From CAURMH01 sp963525745 (GTDB lineage Bacteria; Pseudomonadota; Gammaproteobacteria; Enterobacterales; Pasteurellaceae), in the NCBI GenBank assembly GCA_963525745.1, contig CAURMH010000022.1, positions 1 to 24,665 on the forward strand: 24,665 nucleotides of DNA. The letters are read 5' to 3'. Positions 1 to 6,425 of the stretch are shown piece after piece. The translations under genes were made by a program, and so were the position numbers. Position 1 is the stretch's first letter. Every line of letters starts with the position of its first letter. Under the pieces are notes generated by a model, which saw only the letters and a program-made list of their open reading frames with translations, was not told where the DNA came from and ran no database searches.

Positions 1-2
1 AA

Positions 3-101
3 CAACAAGGTTTACTTAAGCGGGCTTATTCGGTGGATTTTGAAAAATACCACCCTGATGGTTTAGTAGAAATTTATATCGCCATTGCACCACATTGCTA
101 A
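3..101 (+). CDS. C-terminal tail of a GyrI-like effector-binding protein (5' end outside window)
   Basis: The frame is open from the window edge and ends with TAA at 99-101, giving 32 residues. The stretch DFEKYHPDGLVEIYIAI matches the usual C-terminal strand region of GyrI-like small-molecule-binding domains, which occur alone or at the C-terminus of AraC-type regulators. Such proteins often end just after the (V/I)EIYI(A/P)I strand, so the natural end may be close. The last residues (APHC) overlap DNA that reads in another frame as a metY-like remnant, so the stop may be borrowed from that DNA. Family assignment rests on a short segment and is moderate at best. Confidence 0.45.
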   Translation, partial: QQGLLKRAYSVDFEKYHPDGLVEIYIAIAPHC

Positions 102-255
102 GCCCAAAGTGCGTAAAATTTTATAAAAAATGACCGCACTTGAAGGTCGTGTGGCGATAATGTGTTCCGCATCAGGACAATCTGCGGTTTTTTATGCAAT
201 GTTGAATATTTTAGAAGTCGACGATCACTTTATTTCTTCCTCTGCAGCAAAATAA
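94..255 (+). pseudogene. Internal remnant of an O-acetylhomoserine sulfhydrylase (metY-like) gene
   Basis: In the frame of position 94 the translation runs IAKPKVRKIL, a stop at 124-126, then KMTALEGR and SASGQSAVFYAMLNIL, ending HFISSSAAK and a stop at 253-255. PLP-dependent MetY enzymes carry an I-A-N-P-T-V segment, then ALEGG, then ASGQ-A--YA--N-L, then GDN-(I/V)-SSS-LYGG. The order and spacing match one continuous segment of about 50 residues from the N-terminal third of the enzyme. An in-frame stop, loss of the substrate-loop glycines, and absence of the rest of the roughly 430-residue protein show that this is dead DNA. An uptake signal (132-140) lies inside it and encodes T-A-L. Confidence 0.65.
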
Positions 256-341
256 GGGCATTCAAGACAGGTAATTCAGCCTGCCTCTTTGAACAACAAC
301 ATATCGTAACAGAAATATGAACGGCTCATTTTGGTTTGTTG

Positions 342-371
342 ATTTTCATTTGGCTATATACAAACGAAAAT
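342..371. repeat. 11-bp inverted repeat (10 of 11 paired), 8-nt spacer
   Basis: ATTTTCATTTG at 342-352 and CAAACGAAAAT at 361-371 are inverted copies with one mismatch, separated by GCTATATA. No T-run follows on either strand, so it looks more like an operator than a terminator. What binds it is unknown. Confidence 0.5.
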
Positions 372-435
372 AAGCTGGGTCATACCTTAATAAATTCATG
401 TGTTGGCTCTTGATATTTCTGCCTTTGACATCATT

Positions 436-464
436 TTGGTGTTTAGAACTATTGTTCATATAAT
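436..464 (+). promoter_or_regulatory. Candidate sigma-70 promoter for dnaJ
   Basis: A perfect -10 TATAAT (459-464) stands 17 nt after a poor -35 TTGGTG (436-441), 57 nt before the dnaJ start. A sigma-32-like reading also exists nearby, with CTTGATA at 409-415 and CATCATTTT at 429-437, but it lacks the CCCC run of the heat-shock -10. Confidence 0.35.
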
Positions 465-520
465 ACAATACATAATCATAGAAGTAGCATTTGATATTTT
501 AAACGGAAAATTGAAACATT

Positions 521-1639
521 ATGGCAAAACAAGACTACTACGAACTTCTCGGCATTACAAAATCTGCCGATGAAAAAGAGATTAAGCGCGCATATAAAAA
601 GCTCGCCATACAATATCACCCGGATAGAACCCAAGGGGATAAAGCAAAAGAAGAAAAATTTAAAGAAATCCAAGAGGCCTATGAAATTCTTGCCGATAGA
701 GAAAAACGTGCCGCCTATGATCAGTACGGACATGCTGCGTTTGAACAAGGCGGTGGCTTTGGACGAGGCGGTTTCGGCGGTGCTGACTTTAGTGACATGT
801 TCGGCGATATTTTCGGCGATATTTTCGGCGGAGGACGTTCGCGTCAGCGCGTTGTACGGGGCGAAGATTTGCGTTACGACATAGAAATCACGCTGGAAGA
901 AGCCGTAAAAGGCGCAACAAAGGACATTAAAATCAATACCCTTACTCACTGTGAGGCTTGTGAAGGAAGTGGGGCGGAAAAAGGTTCTAAAATAGAAACT
1001 TGTCCGACCTGCCATGGTGCCGGTCGGGTACGTCGTCAACAAGGTTTTTTTGTTACCGAAGTAATGTGTCCGACCTGTCACGGGACGGGCAAAAAAATCG
1101 AAAAAATGTGCCGCCATTGTCATGGTGAAGGGCGAGTTCATAAGAAAAAAAATCTTTCCGTTAAAATCCCGGCGGGAGTCGATACCGGTAATCAATTACG
1201 TTTATCCGGTGAAGGGGCTGTAGGTGAAAACGGCGCACCGGCAGGCGATTTATATGTGGTGATTCACGTTAAAGAACATCATATTTTTGAACGTGAAGGT
1301 AGCAACCTTTATTGCGAAGTGCCGATAAGTTTCACCATGGCAGCGCTTGGCGGTGAAATTGAAGTGCCAACATTAGACGGCCGTGTGAAATTAAAAATCC
1401 CGGAAGAAACTCAAACCGGAAAACTGTTCCGTATTCGTGGGAAAGGTGTAGCATCCGCGCGTAGCGGTTACAGTGGTGATTTGATTTGTAAAGTGATCGT
1501 AGAAACGCCGGTTCATTTAGATAAATCGCAAAGAGAGTTATTGCAAAAATTAGAGGAGAGCTTGAAAAAGAAACATAACCCGAAATCTTCTGGTTTTTTG
1601 GAAGGAGTAAAAAAATTTTTTGATAACTTAGCGAAATAA
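521..1639 (+). CDS. dnaJ: Chaperone protein DnaJ (Hsp40)
   Basis: DnaJ is the cytoplasmic co-chaperone that delivers unfolded substrates to DnaK and stimulates its ATPase. The 372-residue length fits the family (E. coli 376). The J-domain occupies about residues 1-70 with the HPD motif in YHPDRTQ. It is followed by a Gly/Phe-rich linker, then four zinc-binding CxxCxGxG-type repeats (CEACEGSG, CPTCHGAG, CPTCHGTG, CRHCHGEG), then the C-terminal substrate-binding domains. All motifs are intact. The ATG at 521 gives the standard MAKQDYYELLG start, with only a weak purine-rich ribosome site. dnaK is not upstream in this window; degraded DNA sits there instead. A hairpin terminator follows. Confidence 0.98.
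   Translation: MAKQDYYELLGITKSADEKEIKRAYKKLAIQYHPDRTQGDKAKEEKFKEIQEAYEILADREKRAAYDQYGHAAFEQGGGFGRGGFGGADFSDMFGDIFGDIFGGGRSRQRVVRGEDLRYDIEITLEEAVKGATKDIKINTLTHCEACEGSGAEKGSKIETCPTCHGAGRVRRQQGFFVTEVMCPTCHGTGKKIEKMCRHCHGEGRVHKKKNLSVKIPAGVDTGNQLRLSGEGAVGENGAPAGDLYVVIHVKEHHIFEREGSNLYCEVPISFTMAALGGEIEVPTLDGRVKLKIPEETQTGKLFRIRGKGVASARSGYSGDLICKVIVETPVHLDKSQRELLQKLEESLKKKHNPKSSGFLEGVKKFFDNLAK
800..830 (+). repeat. 12-bp tandem repeat in the dnaJ Gly/Phe region
   Basis: TTCGGCGATATT occurs at 800-811 and 812-823, with a third partial copy TTCGGCG at 824-830. It encodes the FGDI-FGDI-FGG stretch. It keeps frame, so copy changes would alter only the linker length. Confidence 0.8.
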
Positions 1640-1669
1640 TCAGCTGCTTTTAACCTTATTTTCTTTTTT

Positions 1670-1695
1670 AAATAGCTCGAAATGAGCTATTTTTT
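1670..1695 (+). terminator. Intrinsic terminator after dnaJ
   Basis: A 9-bp perfect stem, AAATAGCTC (1670-1678) with GAGCTATTT (1684-1692), has a 5-nt loop and runs into six T (1690-1695). It lies 31 nt after the dnaJ stop. Confidence 0.85.
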
Positions 1696-1707
1696 ATTTA
1701 TCATTTC

Positions 1708-1736
1708 TTTACAAAATAAATATCTTTTTATAAAAT
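1708..1736 (+). promoter_or_regulatory. Sigma-70 promoter for the DeoR-family gene and glmS
   Basis: -35 TTTACA (1708-1713) and -10 TAAAAT (1731-1736) are each 5 of 6 to consensus with exactly 17 nt between them. The promoter follows the dnaJ terminator and stands 33 nt before the regulator's start codon. Confidence 0.7.
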
Positions 1737-1768
1737 TTCGCACCAAAACAATATGCTTAAATTAATTA

Positions 1769-2551
1769 ATGAAACGAAATTTACAAAATCGAAATTTCAG
1801 ACATCGACGCCATATGATTATGGCGCTATTACAAGAGCAAGGCGAGGTTAGCGTTGAACATTTGGTTCGATTATTTGATACTTCGGAAGTTACTATTCGT
1901 AAGGATCTGACCGCACTTGAAGAAAGTGGTTTTTTATTGCGTCGGTACGGCGGGGCGATATTGATGCCGAAAGAGAGTATTGACGAGGCGGCGGACGAAT
2001 CTCTTTCGAATCGAAAGTTAGAGATTGCGAAAAGAGCGGCTGAGCGTATTCGTGACCATCATCGTATTATCATTGACAGCGGCAGTACAACGGCAGCCTT
2101 GATTAAACAGTTAAACGATAAACAAGGTCTTGTCGTGATGACGAATTCTTTGTCGGTAGCCTCGGAATTGTGTGAACTCGAAAGTGAGCCGACGTTACTA
2201 ATGACCGGCGGTACATGGGATATTCGCTCCGAATCTTTTCAAGGAAAAGTGGCGGAACAGGTTTTACGTTCCTATGATTTCGATCAGTTATTTATTGGTG
2301 CCGACGGTATTGACTTGGCACGCGGAACGACAACATTTAACGAGTTGATCAATTTAAGCCGAGTGATGGCGGATGTTTCACGTGAAGTCGTTGTGATGGT
2401 CGAGTCGCAAAAAATTGGACGAAAAATGCCGAATTTAGAATTAAGTTGGGAGCAAATTGATGTACTGATTACGGATGATGAATTGTCTGAAGCGGATAGC
2501 GAGGCAATTTTAGCTCATAATGTCGAATTAATTTGTGTAAGTGCGGTCTAA
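1769..2551 (+). CDS. DeoR-family transcriptional regulator, probably of amino-sugar metabolism
   Basis: This 260-residue cytoplasmic repressor-type protein has the DeoR layout. A winged helix-turn-helix covers about residues 16-60, including SEVTIRKDL and LLRRYGGA, followed by a sugar-phosphate-sensing domain with DSGSTT (about 101-106), MTNSLSVA, LMTGGTW and LFIGADGID. Start choice: the ATG at 1769 gives MKRN, as in relatives, though the ribosome site is weak. It ends 42 nt before glmS and probably shares its transcript. DeoR-type genes stand next to glmS in Vibrio and related genera as well, so control of glmS or of amino-sugar genes by a sugar-phosphate ligand is a reasonable inference. 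The ligand cannot be read from sequence. Confidence 0.85.
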   Translation: MKRNLQNRNFRHRRHMIMALLQEQGEVSVEHLVRLFDTSEVTIRKDLTALEESGFLLRRYGGAILMPKESIDEAADESLSNRKLEIAKRAAERIRDHHRIIIDSGSTTAALIKQLNDKQGLVVMTNSLSVASELCELESEPTLLMTGGTWDIRSESFQGKVAEQVLRSYDFDQLFIGADGIDLARGTTTFNELINLSRVMADVSREVVVMVESQKIGRKMPNLELSWEQIDVLITDDELSEADSEAILAHNVELICVSAV

Positions 2552-2558
2552 AACCGCA
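2539..2558. other. Uptake signal with hairpin across the regulator stop codon
   Basis: AAGTGCGGT (2539-2547) overlaps the last codons. TGCGGT (2542-2547) can pair with ACCGCA (2553-2558) around a 5-nt loop, followed by AAATTTT. The stem is short and the T-run poor, so termination before glmS would be partial at most. Confidence 0.4.
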
Positions 2559-2593
2559 AAATTTTGGATTTAATATCAAGAAGGAAAAAATTT

Positions 2594-4429
2594 ATGTGTG
2601 GTATTGTTGGTGCGGTGGCGCAGCGGGATGTGGCGGCAATTTTAGTTGACGGATTGCACCGTTTGGAGTACCGCGGCTATGATTCTGCGGGAGTTGCCGT
2701 TTTAGGCGAAGATAAAACAATGAAGATCGTGCGTTGTGTCGGGAAGGTTAAAGGGTTAGAAGACGCCCTAGCGGCAAATCCTTTAATCGGAGGAACTGGG
2801 ATTGCTCATACCCGTTGGGCGACACACGGCGAGCCGTCGGAAAAAAATGCCCATCCGCATCGTTCTGGTAAAATTGCCGTCGTGCATAACGGTATTATTG
2901 AAAATTACGAAGCATTGCGTACTCAATTACAAAGCCGCGGCTATGTATTTTTATCACAAACGGATACGGAAGTTATCGCCCATTTGGTGGAGTGGGAATT
3001 CCGTTCGGCAAAAACCTTGGTGGAGGCAGTTCAGAAGACAGTAGCTCAGTTGCGTGGAGCCTATGGCACGGTCATTATGAACGAGGACGATCCGTCGCGC
3101 TTGGTGGTTGCGCGCTCTGGCAGTCCATTAGTTATCGGTTTAGGCATCGGTGAAAATTTTGTTGCTTCGGATCCATTGGCATTACTTAATGTGACACATC
3201 GTTTCATTTATTTAGAAGAGGGCGATATTGCTGAAATTACGCGCCATACGGTAACAATTTTCAATCATGCAGGAGTCCGTATTGAGCGTGAAATTCGAGA
3301 AGGTGCGTTTGATATTGATGCGGCGGATAAGGGACAATATCGTCATTATATGCAAAAAGAAATTTTCGAGCAGCCTGTGGCCATAATGAACACATTAGAC
3401 GGACGAATTAATAACAGCAGCGTTAATATTGAAGCGATAGCGGCGGGCGGACAAGCAATATTAAGTGATATTCAACATATCCAAATCGTCGCTTGCGGTA
3501 CTTCTTACAATGCCGGAATGGTCGCTCGTTACTGGTTGGAGTCTATCGCCGGCGTGGCGTGTGACGTAGAAATCGCGTCAGAATTTCGTTATCGTAAATT
3601 CGTAACACGCCCGAATAGTTTATTGATTACGATTTCTCAATCCGGTGAAACCGCCGATACATTGGCCGCACTTCGTCTTGCTAAGAGCGCCGGTTTTAAG
3701 GCAACCATGACTATCTGTAATGTAGCCAGTTCTTCATTGGTTCGTGAATCGGATTTTGCTTTTCTGACACGTGCGGGGGTTGAGGTTGGGGTCGCTTCAA
3801 CGAAAGCCTTTACAACGCAGTTAATTTGTTTATTGTTATTGACTGCGGCAATCGGGCGGTTAAAAGGCCATATTGACGAACATACCGAGGCGCATATTGT
3901 CAGCGCATTACAACGTCTACCAGCTCAAATTGAGAACGCATTAGCTCAAATGGATTCGATGATTGAGAAATTATCCGAAGATTTTGCCGAGAAAAGCCAT
4001 GCCTTATTTTTAGGTCGGGGCGAGTTTTATCCGATAGCGATGGAATCGGCGCTCAAACTCAAAGAAATTTCGTATATTCACGCGGAAGGCTATGCCGCGG
4101 GCGAATTAAAACACGGCCCGTTGGCGTTAATTGATGCCGATATGCCAGTTATTGTGGTGGCGCCAGAAAATGATTTATTGGAAAAAGTCAAATCCAATAT
4201 TGAAGAAGTTCGCGCACGCGGCGGTCAGTTATATGTGTTTGCGGATAAAGACGCCGGATTTAAAGATATGCAGGGCTTTAAAACATTACTCTTTCCAAAA
4301 GTGGATGAACTGACCGCACCTATCTTTTATGCGGTGCCGCTGCAATTACTTTCATACTATGTCGCTTTAATTAAAGGAACGGACGTCGATCAACCGAGAA
4401 ATTTAGCCAAATCGGTGACCGTAGAATAA
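2594..4429 (+). CDS. glmS: Glutamine-fructose-6-phosphate aminotransferase (isomerizing)
   Basis: GlmS makes glucosamine-6-phosphate from fructose-6-phosphate and glutamine, the first committed step to UDP-GlcNAc for peptidoglycan and lipid A. The start is fixed by chemistry: the protein must begin Met-Cys so that Cys becomes the N-terminal nucleophile after Met removal, as in MCGIVGAV. That ATG (2594) has a good AAGAAGGA ribosome site at 2578-2585. The product is 611 aa (E. coli 609). The glutaminase domain covers about residues 1-220 (HTRWATHG, HNGIIENY). Two SIS sugar-isomerase domains follow, with CGTSYNAG, SQSGETADT and the lysine/glutamate/histidine region ESALKLKEISYIHAEG...ELKHGP. It ends in the family's SVTVE tail. 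A terminator follows. Confidence 0.98.
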   Translation: MCGIVGAVAQRDVAAILVDGLHRLEYRGYDSAGVAVLGEDKTMKIVRCVGKVKGLEDALAANPLIGGTGIAHTRWATHGEPSEKNAHPHRSGKIAVVHNGIIENYEALRTQLQSRGYVFLSQTDTEVIAHLVEWEFRSAKTLVEAVQKTVAQLRGAYGTVIMNEDDPSRLVVARSGSPLVIGLGIGENFVASDPLALLNVTHRFIYLEEGDIAEITRHTVTIFNHAGVRIEREIREGAFDIDAADKGQYRHYMQKEIFEQPVAIMNTLDGRINNSSVNIEAIAAGGQAILSDIQHIQIVACGTSYNAGMVARYWLESIAGVACDVEIASEFRYRKFVTRPNSLLITISQSGETADTLAALRLAKSAGFKATMTICNVASSSLVRESDFAFLTRAGVEVGVASTKAFTTQLICLLLLTAAIGRLKGHIDEHTEAHIVSALQRLPAQIENALAQMDSMIEKLSEDFAEKSHALFLGRGEFYPIAMESALKLKEISYIHAEGYAAGELKHGPLALIDADMPVIVVAPENDLLEKVKSNIEEVRARGGQLYVFADKDAGFKDMQGFKTLLFPKVDELTAPIFYAVPLQLLSYYVALIKGTDVDQPRNLAKSVTVE

Positions 4430-4455
4430 ATTCCAAATTTTTTGACCGCACTTTT

Positions 4456-4483
4456 AAAACCTGTCGCTGATGACAGGTTTTTT
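4456..4483 (+). terminator. Intrinsic terminator after glmS
   Basis: AAAACCTGTC (4456-4465) pairs with GACAGGTTTT (4472-4481) around a 6-nt loop and runs into six T (4478-4483). An inverted uptake signal (4445-4453) sits just upstream. Confidence 0.88.
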
Positions 4484-4485
4484 AT

Positions 4486-4514
4486 TTGCCTAACAATGAA
4501 AATTTTTTTACACT
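4486..4514 (+). promoter_or_regulatory. Candidate promoter for the MFS transporter gene
   Basis: -35 TTGCCT (4486-4491) and -10 TACACT (4509-4514) are each 4 of 6 to consensus with 17 nt between. The match is moderate. Confidence 0.35.
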
Positions 4515-4519
4515 ATGCG

Positions 4520-4555
4520 CCGGTTTATCCCCTCAAACACTTTAAGTGCTACCGG
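4520..4555 (+). other. Possible leader stem-loop ahead of the MFS gene
   Basis: CCGGT (4520-4524) pairs with ACCGG (4551-4555), enclosing a small nested CACTT-T-AAGTG dyad (4538-4548). It lies within the likely leader, 21 nt before the start codon. I recognise no riboswitch class. Confidence 0.3.
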
Positions 4556-4576
4556 TGAGTAGCGAAAGGACATCTT

Positions 4577-5794
4577 ATGACAACAAAAGTAAATAATTAT
4601 GGCTGGAAAGCCCTTGTCGGATCTTCCGTCGGTTATGCGATGGACGGATTTGATCTTCTGATTCTCGGCTTTATGCTATCCACGATTGCCGCCGATCTCG
4701 ATTTAACTCCGGCTCAATCAGGTTCTTTAGTCACCTGGACGCTTATCGGCGCCGTTGCCGGCGGTATCATTTTCGGCGCCTTGAGTGATCGTTACGGACG
4801 CGTACGCGTATTAACCTGGACTATCGTACTATTTGCCGTATTTACCGGATTATGCGCTTTTGCACAAGGCTACTGGGACTTGTTGATTTATCGCACTATT
4901 GCCGGCATTGGGCTGGGTGGGGAATTCGGTATCGGTATGGCATTAGCGATAGAAGCTTGGCCTGCGCGACATCGTGCAAAAGCCGCGTCTTACGTTGCCT
5001 TAGGCTGGCAAGTCGGCGTATTGGCTGCCGCCTTATTGACGCCGCTGTTGCTCCCTTATATCGGTTGGCAGGGAATGTTCTTAATCGGCATTATTCCTGC
5101 ATTTGTCGCCTGGTACCTTCGCTCCAAATTACATGAACCGGAAATTTTCATCCGGAAAAAGAACGAACAGTCAAGTCAAAAAACCGCAAAATTAGAATCC
5201 TTTAAATTACTGGTTAAAGATAAAGCGACGGCTAAAATCAGCCTCGGCGTTATCCTATTAACCTCGGTACAAAATTTCGGCTATTACGGTATTATGATTT
5301 GGATGCCGAATTTTCTCTCTAAGCAGCTCGGCTTTAGCTTAACGAAATCAAGTTTATGGACGGCCGTGACCGTTTGCGGAATGATGGTCGGCATTTGGGT
5401 TTTCGGCCGGCTGGCAGATCGATTCGGACGGAAACCAAGTTTTCTTTTATTCCAACTCGGCGCCATTGTCACCATTATCACTTATTCGCAATTAACCGAT
5501 CCGACTTCAATGCTCATTACCGGCGCATTTCTCGGTATGTTTGTGAACGGCATGATGGGCGGATACGGCGCATTAATTGCAGAAGCCTACCCAACGGCGG
5601 CTCGCGCAACGGCGCAAAATGTGTTGTTCAATTTGGGGCGCGCAGTAGGGGGTTTTGGTCCCGTGGTTGTCGGTTCTATTGTTTCCGCTTATTCATTCAG
5701 TATCGCAATTGCTTTCTTAGCAATCATTTACTTTATTGACATGTTGGCGACCATTTTCCTCGTGCCCGAACTAAAAGGCAAAGCGCTCGATTAA
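4577..5794 (+). CDS. MFS transporter, aromatic acid:H+ symporter-like (AAHS) family
   Basis: This is a 405-residue inner-membrane transporter with about 12 predicted hydrophobic helices. The first helix carries DGFD (MDGFDLLIL), typical of the AAHS group that moves aromatic or pyridine carboxylates. Two MFS motif-A loops are visible: GALSDRYGRVR between helices 2 and 3, and GRLADRFGRKP between helices 8 and 9, the two halves of the fold. The start ATG (4577) has an AAAGGA site at 4565-4570, six nt away. No catabolic genes flank it, so the substrate is unknown. A nicotinate-type substrate (NiaP-like) is one possibility but is not shown. Its TAA stop overlaps the stop of the convergent next gene. 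Confidence 0.85.
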   Translation: MTTKVNNYGWKALVGSSVGYAMDGFDLLILGFMLSTIAADLDLTPAQSGSLVTWTLIGAVAGGIIFGALSDRYGRVRVLTWTIVLFAVFTGLCAFAQGYWDLLIYRTIAGIGLGGEFGIGMALAIEAWPARHRAKAASYVALGWQVGVLAAALLTPLLLPYIGWQGMFLIGIIPAFVAWYLRSKLHEPEIFIRKKNEQSSQKTAKLESFKLLVKDKATAKISLGVILLTSVQNFGYYGIMIWMPNFLSKQLGFSLTKSSLWTAVTVCGMMVGIWVFGRLADRFGRKPSFLLFQLGAIVTIITYSQLTDPTSMLITGAFLGMFVNGMMGGYGALIAEAYPTAARATAQNVLFNLGRAVGGFGPVVVGSIVSAYSFSIAIAFLAIIYFIDMLATIFLVPELKGKALD

Positions 5795-6198
5795 AAGTGC
5801 GGTCGATTTTCCGCGAGAATTTTATGGGGGGTAAATCTGGCCCTTGCCGGCATGCGGGTGCGAAGACGTTCCCGATTAAGTGCCAACGCGTGTTCTGTGG
5901 GCTCATAATCCAGCCATAATGTGGCTTCCTGAGGTAGGTTTTCGTTCCAAATGTATTGCACATTAAACCCACGTGCTTTACATTCTGCGTGAAGAAGATC
6001 ATACCTCTTTTTCAAAAAAGCCATTTTATTAAAGAAAAACCGAACGTGACCTTCACCCAATTTATATTCCGTCGGTTGGCCTTTTAAATGAAATTTTCCT
6101 TTTGCAACGGCATTAGGAATCCGCGTCAATTCGCGATGTTCGGCAAGTAAATGTTGATCACATAATTCTGCGGGCGGAACAAGATTGATTCGAGTCAT
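5791..6198 (-). CDS. Pyrimidine-dimer DNA glycosylase/AP lyase, T4 endonuclease V-like
   Basis: The enzyme removes UV-induced cyclobutane pyrimidine dimers and nicks at the resulting abasic site. From the ATG at 6198 the protein starts MTRINLVPPAELCDQHLLAE and is 135 aa, against 138 aa in T4 DenV. All key residues are present: Thr2 (the N-terminal amine is the nucleophile), Arg3, His16, Arg22, Glu23 (catalytic) and Arg26. GEGHVRFFFNK and FLKKRYDLLHAEC match the later helices. The start is chosen because catalysis needs Thr at the N-terminus. A longer in-frame reading begins at a GTG at 6273 with a better ribosome site and would bury Thr2. Similar enzymes are known in other Pasteurellaceae. 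The gene converges on the MFS gene, sharing TTAA at 5791-5794. Confidence 0.9.
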   Translation of the reverse strand: MTRINLVPPAELCDQHLLAEHRELTRIPNAVAKGKFHLKGQPTEYKLGEGHVRFFFNKMAFLKKRYDLLHAECKARGFNVQYIWNENLPQEATLWLDYEPTEHALALNRERLRTRMPARARFTPHKILAENRPHF

Positions 6199-6326
6199 AA
6201 TTTTATATAAAACAAAAGAAGAAACCGGGACAATATGTTTTGTTAGGTATTTTAACGCGAAATCACGCTTCACTCACGATCCTCATTTCTCAAATTTTTA
6301 AACCCGGCTTAATCCGCTCTAAATTC

Positions 6327-6342
6327 AGTCACATTCGTGACT
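6327..6342. repeat. Perfect 6-bp dyad upstream of the dimer glycosylase gene
   Basis: AGTCAC (6327-6332) and GTGACT (6337-6342) are perfect inverted copies around ATTC. It has operator-like size and lies about 54 nt upstream of the GTG at 6273. It does not fit LexA (CTGT-N8-ACAG) or CRP. Confidence 0.4.
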
Positions 6343-6371
6343 AACTTTTGGGGAACATTTCTCGCTTCAAA

Positions 6372-6408
6372 AATAACAATCCGCAAGGGAAAGAGGCGGA
6401 TTGTTATT
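6372..6408 (-). terminator. Intrinsic terminator of the xanthine-type permease gene
   Basis: A perfect 13-bp stem (6372-6384 with 6396-6408) has an 11-nt loop. Read on the minus strand it is followed by a T-run (ATTTTTG). It stands just past the permease stop at 6426. Confidence 0.85.
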
Positions 6409-6425
6409 ATGGTTTTGTTTAGGGA

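Larger units (their letters stand above)
256..520. other. Non-coding stretch between the metY remnant and dnaJ
   Basis: No supportable gene lies here. It holds a weak hairpin without a T-run (arms 265-271 and 280-286, one mismatch), an 11-bp dyad (342-352 and 361-371) and promoter-like words before dnaJ: a perfect TATAAT at 459-464 and a TTGACA at 425-430, which stand 28 nt apart and so cannot form one promoter. It is unusually long for a gap ahead of dnaJ, which in relatives normally follows dnaK directly. Confidence 0.6.

Noticed and set aside
265..286. Hairpin after the metY remnant as a terminator
   Set aside because: The stem has a mismatch and only three T follow, so it is too weak to call.
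425..464. TTGACA and TATAAT as one dnaJ promoter
   Set aside because: They are 28 nt apart; sigma-70 needs about 17.
476..1195. Long minus-strand open frame opposite dnaJ (239 aa)
   Set aside because: It lies antisense to a clear dnaJ, is Phe-rich low-complexity sequence and has no family motifs.
2564..2593. Upstream TTG start for glmS
   Set aside because: GlmS needs Cys directly after the initiator Met, and the ribosome site serves the ATG at 2594.
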